From the NCBI GenBank assembly GCA_036250195.1, contig JAVHZZ010000016.1, positions 310,001-374,000 of the forward strand: a stretch of DNA of 64,000 bases, in the 5' to 3' direction. Position 1 is the first letter of the stretch, and each line of letters starts with the position of its first letter. A program made the translations under genes and the position numbers. Below are positions 58,901 to 64,000 of this stretch, in pieces. Under the pieces are notes generated by a model. It was not told the DNA's origin and ran no database searches. It worked only from the letters and a program-made list of their open reading frames with translations. The DNA is from Mixophyes australis (lineage: Eukaryota > Chordata > Amphibia > Anura > Limnodynastidae).

Positions 58901-61900
58901 TGAATTAAATCATAATTCATGAATCATGAATTGAATCATGAATCATGAATCGAATCATGAATCATGAATTGAATCATGAATCATGAATCATGAATCGAAT
59001 CATGAATCATGAATTGAATCATGAATCATGAATCATGAATTGAATCATAATTCATGAATCGAATCATGAATTAAATAATGAATAATGAATCATGAATCGA
59101 ATCATGAATCATGAATCATGAATCGAATCATGAATCATGAATTGAATCATAAATTGAATCATAAATCATAAATCATGAATTGAATCATGAATCATGAATC
59201 GATTCATGAATCATGAATCGAATCATGAATCATGAATCATGAATCATGAATTGAATCATAAATCATGAATTGAATCATGAATCATGAATCAAATTATGAA
59301 TCATGAATTGAATCATGAATCATGAATCATGAAATGAATCAAGAATCATGAATCGAATCATGAATCATGAATCGTTAATAATGAATCGAATCATGAATCA
59401 TGAATTGAATCATGAATCATGAATTGAATTATGAATTATGAATCGAAACACGAATCATGAAATGAATCATGAATCATGAAACGAATCATAAATCATTAAT
59501 TATGAATCGAATCATGAATCATGAATTGAATCATGAATCATGAATTGAATCATAAATCATGAATTGAATCATGAATCATGATTTGAATCATGATTTGAAT
59601 CATGAATCATGAATCATGAATTGAATCATGAATCATGAAGCATGAATTGAATCATGAATCATGAATCATGAATTAAATCATGAATCGAATCATGAATCAT
59701 GAATTAAATCATGAATCGAATCATGAATCGAATCATGAATCTCGAATCATGAATTGAATCATGAATCTCGAATCATGAATTGAATCATGAATCATGAATG
59801 GAATCATGAATTGAATCATAAATCATGAATCATGAATTGAATCATGAATCATGAATTGAATCATGAATCATAAATCGAATCATGAATCATGAATTGAATC
59901 ATGAATCATGAATCATGAATCGAATCATGAATCATGAATCGAATCATGAATCATGAATTGAATCATGAATCATGAATTGAATCATGAATCATGAATCGAA
60001 TCATGAAACATGAATTGAATCATGAATCATGATTTGAATCATAATTCATGAATTGCATCATGAATCATGAATCGAATCATGAATTATGAATCATGAATCA
60101 TGAATCGAATCATGAATCATGAATCGAATCATGAATCATGAATCATGAGTTGAATCATGAATCGAATCATGAATCATGAATCATGAATTGAATCATGAAT
60201 CATGAATCGAATCATGAATCTCGAATCATGAATTGAATCATGAAACATGAATTGAATCATGAATTGAATCATAAGTCATGAATCATGAATTGAATCATGA
60301 ATCATAAATTGAATCATGAATCATGAATCGAATCATGAATCATGTATCATGAATCATGAATTGAATCATGAATTGAATCATAAATCATGAATCATGAATT
60401 GAATCATGAATCATGAATTGAATCATGAATCTAGAATCACGAATCATGAATCGAATCATGAATCATGAATTGAATCATGAATCATGAATCATGAATTGAA
60501 TCATGAATCATGAATCATGAATTAAATCATAAATCATGAATCATGAATTGAATCATGAATCATGAATCGAATCATGAATCATGAATTGAATCATGAATCA
60601 TGAATCATAAATCGAATCATGAATCATGAATTGAATCATGAATCATGAATCATGAATTGAATCATAATTCATGAATCGAATCATGAATTAAATAATGAAT
60701 AATGAATCATGAATCGAATCATGAATCATGAATCATGAATCGAATCATGAATCATGAATTGAATCATAAATTGAATCATAAATCATAAATCATGAATTGA
60801 ATCATGAATCATGAATCATGAATTGAATCATGAATCATGAATTGAATCATGAATCATGAATCGAATCATGAATCATGAATTGAATCATGAATCATGAATC
60901 ATGAATTGAATCATGAATCATGAAATGAATCATGAATTCAATCATGAATCATGAATCATGAAGTGAATCATGAATCATGAATCATGAATTGAATCATGAA
61001 TCATGAATCATGAATCATGAATTGAATCATAATTCATGAATCGAATCATGAATTAAATAATGAATAATGAATCATGAATCGAATCATGAATCATGAATCA
61101 TGAATCGAATCATGAATCATGAATTGAATCATAAATTGAATCATAAATCATAAATCATGAATTGAATCATGAATCATGAATCGATTCATGAATCATGAAT
61201 CGAATCATGAATCATGAATCATGAATCATGAATTGAATCATAAATCATGAATTGAATCATGAATCATGAATCAAATTATGAATCATGAATTGAATCATGA
61301 ATCATGAATCATGAAATGAATCAAGAATCATGAATCGAATCATGAATCATGAATCGTTAATAATGAATCGAATCATGAATCATGAATTGAATCATGAATC
61401 ATGAATTGAATTATGAATTATGAATCGAAACACGAATCATGAAATGAATCATGAATCATGAAACGAATCATAAATCATTAATTATGAATCGAATCATGAA
61501 TCATGAATTGAATCATGAATCATGAATTGAATCATAAATCATGAATTGAATCATGAATCATGATTTGAATCATGATTTGAATCATGAATCATGAATTGAA
61601 TCATGAATCATGAAGCATGAATTGAATCATGAATCATGAATCATGAATTAAATCATGAATCGAATCATGAATCATGAATTAAATCATGAATCGAATCATG
61701 AATCGAATCATGAATCTCGAATCATGAATTGAATCATGAATCTCGAATCATGAATTGAATCATGAATCATGAATGGAATCATGAATTGAATCATAAATCA
61801 TGAATCATGAATTGAATCATGAATCATGAATTGAATCATGAATCATAAATCGAATCATGAATCATGAATTGAATCATGAATCATGAATCATGAATCGAAT

Positions 61901-62939
61901 CATGAATCATGAATCGAATCATGAATCATGAATCGAATCATGAATCATGAATTGAATCATAAATTGAATCATAAATCATAAATCATGAATTGAATCATGA
62001 ATCATGAATCATGAATTGAATCATGAATCATGAATTGAATCATGAATCATGAATCGAATCATGAATCATGAATTGAATCATGAATCATGAATCATGAATT
62101 GAATCATGAATCATGAAATGAATCATGAATTCAATCATGAATCATGAATCATGAAGTGAATCATGAATCATGAATCATGAATTAAATCATGAATCGAATC
62201 ATGAATCATGAATTAAATCATGAATCGAATCATGAATCGAATCATGAATCTCGAATCATGAATTGAATCATGAATCTCGAATCATGAATTGAATCATGAA
62301 TCATGAATGGAATCATGAATTGAATCATAAATCATGAATCATGAATTGAATCATGAATCATGAATTGAATCATGAATCATAAATCGAATCATGAATCATG
62401 AATTGAATCATGAATCATGAATCATGAATCAAATCATGAATCATGAATCGAATCATGAATCATGAATTGAATCATGAATCATGAATTGAATCATGAATCA
62501 TGAATCGAATCATGAAACATGAATTGAATCATGAATCATGATTTGAATCATAATTCATGAATTGCATCATGAATCATGAATCGAATCATGAATTATGAAT
62601 CATGAATCATGAATCGAATCATGAATCATGAATCGAATCATGAATCATGAATCATGAGTTGAATCATGAATCGAATCATGAATCATGAATCATGAATTGA
62701 ATCATGAATCATGAATCGAATCATGAATCTCGAATCATGAATTGAATCATGAAACATGAATTGAATCATGAATTGAATCATAAGTCATGAATCATGAATT
62801 GAATCATGAATCATAAATTGAATCATGAATCATGAATCGAATCATGAATCATGTATCATGAATCATGAATTGAATCATGAATTGAATCATAAATCATGAA
62901 TCATGAATTGAATCATGAATCATGAATTGAATCATGAAT
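55925..62939 (+). repeat. Higher-order units of 3.53 and 2.51 kb
   Basis: Marks CGAAACACG (55,925 and 59,444), GAGTTGAATC (56,616, 60,147 and 62,656) and TCTAGAATCACG (56,899, 60,430 and 62,939) repeat in the same order. The spacing is 3,519-3,531 bp for the first interval and 2,509 bp for the second. An extra TCTAGAATCACG at 58,851 lies inside the first interval, in a stretch resembling the dimeric repeat (ATGCATCATG at 57,823, GTTAATAATG at 57,977). The 3.53-kb unit thus appears to be a mosaic with an inserted piece of the neighbouring family. CGAAACACG also occurs at 61,426. Confidence 0.7.
60689..61420 (+). repeat. Tandem pair of about 365 bp
   Basis: TAAATAATGAATAATG occurs at about 60,689 and 61,054, with the TA-rich tract following each time (about 60,768 and 61,128). 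The first copy ends in GAATTCAATC and GAAGTGAATC variants that also appear in the similar 357-bp duplication at 43.8-44.2 kb. The same kind of short duplication has therefore arisen, or been copied, at two places. Confidence 0.6.
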
Positions 62940-63449
62940 CTAGAATCACGAATCATGAATCGAATCATGAATCATGAATTGAATCATGAATCATGAATCA
63001 TGAATTGAATCATGAATCATGAATCATGAATTAAATCATAAATCATGAATCATGAATTGAATCATGAATCATGAATCGAATCATGAATCATGAATTGAAT
63101 CATGAATCATGAATCATAAATCGAATCATGAATCATGAATTGAATCATGAATCATGAATCATGAATTGAATCATAATTCATGAATCGAATCATGAATTAA
63201 ATAATGAATAATGAATCATGAATCGAATCATGAATCATGAATCATGAATCGAATCATGAATCATGAATTGAATCATAAATTGAATCATAAATCATAAATC
63301 ATGAATTGAATCATGAATCATGAATCATGAATTGAATCATGAATCATGAATTGAATCATGAATCATGAATCGAATCATGAATCATGAATTGAATCATGAA
63401 TCATGAATCATGAATTGAATCATGAATCATGAATTGAATCATGAATCAT

Positions 63450-63975
63450 GAATCATGAATCATGAATTGAATCATGAATCATGAATCGAATCATGAATCA
63501 TGAATTGAATAATGAATCATGAATCACGAATCATGAATCATGAATCGAATCATGAATCATGAATTGAATCATGGATCATGAATTGAATCATGAATCATGA
63601 ATCATGAATTAAATCATGAATCATGAATCATGAATTGAATCATGAATCATGAATCATGAATTGAATCATGAATCATGAATTGAATCATGAATTGAATCAT
63701 AAATCATGAATCATGAATTGAATCATGAATCATGAATCGAATCATGAATCATGAATTGAATAATGAATCATGAATCACGAATCATGAATCATGAATCGAA
63801 TCATGAATCATGAATTGAATCATGGATCATGAATTGAATCATGAATCATGAATCATGAATTAAATCATGAATCATGAATCATGAATTGAATCATGAATCA
63901 TGAATCATGAATTGAATCATGAATCATGAATCATGAATTTAATCATAAATCATGAATCATGAATTGAATCATGAA
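63450..63975 (+). repeat. Tandem pair of 261 bp at right edge of window
   Basis: ATAATGAATCATGAATCACG stands at about 63,508 and 63,769, and CATGGATC stands at 63,570 and 63,831. Both spacings are 261 bp. The copies are nearly identical until about 63,930, where the second copy changes to GAATTTAATCATAAATC. This pair belongs to the family that carries the CATGGATC mark at 40.4-52.6 kb. Confidence 0.75.
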
Positions 63976-64000
63976 TCATGAATCGAATCATGAATCATGA

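Larger units (their letters stand above)
1..64000. repeat. AT-rich satellite array of 7-bp ATGAATC and 5-bp GAATC units, whole window
   Basis: Every part of the window is built from the heptamer ATGAATC, or its complement GATTCAT, with interspersed pentamers GAATC. A heptamer and pentamer together read ATGAATTGAATC or ATGAATCGAATC. I saw no two pentamers side by side: each is separated from the next by at least one heptamer. Common point variants are ATAAATC, ATGAATT, AAATC for GAATC, ATGAAATG and TCGAATC. No stretch of unique sequence, gene, tRNA, rRNA, mobile element or CRISPR array was found. In the pure heptamer the 21-bp cycle contains TGA in every frame on both strands, which explains the lack of open frames. 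Satellite DNA of this kind is typical of eukaryotic heterochromatin. It has no known product by itself, though such arrays can be transcribed. Species and chromosome position cannot be told from the sequence. Confidence 0.98.
11783..64000 (+). repeat. Satellite block 3, ATGAATC orientation, continues beyond window
   Basis: This is 52.2 kb of uninterrupted plus-orientation array, continuing at the right edge of the window. I saw no further orientation switch. The TA-rich tract beginning ATAAATTGAATCATAAATC appears more than forty times, including 13,065, 13,674, 19,107, 28,503, 39,958, 46,005, 53,716, 60,768 and 63,279. It is the most useful anchor for reading the longer repeat units. Different parts of the block carry different private variants, so it is a mosaic of several local higher-order repeat families, described separately. 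Confidence 0.95.

Noticed and set aside
1..64000. Possible short open reading frames starting at the very frequent ATG
   Set aside because: ATG occurs in nearly every unit, but TGA (or TAA in variants) follows within a few codons. A heptamer shifts the frame by one each time, so all three frames on both strands meet TGA within about 21-40 bp. Only runs of pure 12-mers leave a frame open, and they are short. No coding gene is supported.
1..64000. CRISPR array or phage-type direct repeats
   Set aside because: The repeats are contiguous 7- and 5-bp words with no unique spacers, no 25-40-bp conserved direct repeat and no adjacent cas genes.
1..64000. Telomeric repeat
   Set aside because: The unit ATGAATC has no G-run on either strand and does not resemble TTAGGG, TTTAGGG, TTAGG or other known telomere units. 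Orientation also switches inside the window.
1..64000. Bacterial iterons or plasmid origin
   Set aside because: Iterons are few and 17-22 bp long next to a rep gene. Here there are thousands of short units and no gene.
1..64000. Heat-shock elements, because GAA and TTC words are abundant
   Set aside because: Within a block all GAA words point the same way at spacings of 5 or 7 bp. The alternating GAA-nn-TTC arrangement required for heat-shock factor is not formed in regular units.
1..64000. Assigning the array to a named species satellite
   Set aside because: I recognise the class (short-unit AT-rich satellite) but not this specific unit. There is no unique flanking sequence to place it.

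Overview
The whole 64-kb window is one AT-rich satellite DNA array. I find no gene, RNA gene, transposon or other unique sequence in it. The basic unit is the heptamer ATGAATC (GATTCAT on the other strand). It is interspersed with a pentamer, GAATC, which is the heptamer without its first two bases. A heptamer plus a pentamer gives the 12-mer ATGAATTGAATC or ATGAATCGAATC. Twelve-mers separated by zero to about five plain heptamers make local periods of 12, 19, 26, 33 and so on. From unit composition the G+C content should be about 29% (estimate, not counted). Satellite of this length, simplicity and multi-scale duplication points to constitutive heterochromatin (centromeric, pericentromeric, subtelomeric, or a sex or B chromosome) of a eukaryote, assembled from long reads. 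The sequence does not allow a species call.

Layout. Bases 1 to about 2,714 run in the ATGAATC orientation. Bases about 2,718 to 11,782 run in the opposite orientation, making a 9.06-kb inverted block. Bases about 11,783 to 64,000 return to the first orientation. Both switches are sharp and fall on short perfect palindromes (GAATTC at 2,718 and ATTCGAAT at 11,778). Sequence on the two sides of each switch is homologous at the level of the long repeat units, so each switch is the centre of a large imperfect palindrome.

Higher-order structure. Rare variants of the heptamer mark longer repeats nested inside the array. In the inverted block there are two copies of a 3.0-3.3-kb unit, and 0.36-0.38-kb and 0.77-kb tandem duplications. 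In the long right-hand block I can trace a 0.51-kb tandem pair (12.05-13.06 kb), a ladder of units of 0.8-3.3 kb each marked by TGAGTCA (18.1-33.8 kb), a 1.64-kb tandem pair (34.6-37.9 kb), and a 3.92-kb tandem pair (about 38.1-46 kb). Next comes a two-part ABAB higher-order repeat of about 5.24 kb per dimer (45.0-55.0 kb), then 3.53-kb and 2.51-kb units (56.9-62.9 kb), and a 0.26-kb pair at the right edge. These lengths fit repeated unequal exchange or replication slippage on many scales.

There is no metabolic or regulatory system to reconstruct. TGA occurs about every 7 bp and the heptamer rotates the reading frame, so both strands are closed to translation almost everywhere. The points most worth a second look are the 7/5 unit grammar, the register-matched inversion joints, the ABAB repeat with its diagnostic variants, the recurring perfect AP-1/GCN4-type site, and the concentration of CpG at the pentamer joint. 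Coordinates of higher-order repeats were found by eye from shared variants and are approximate at the edges.
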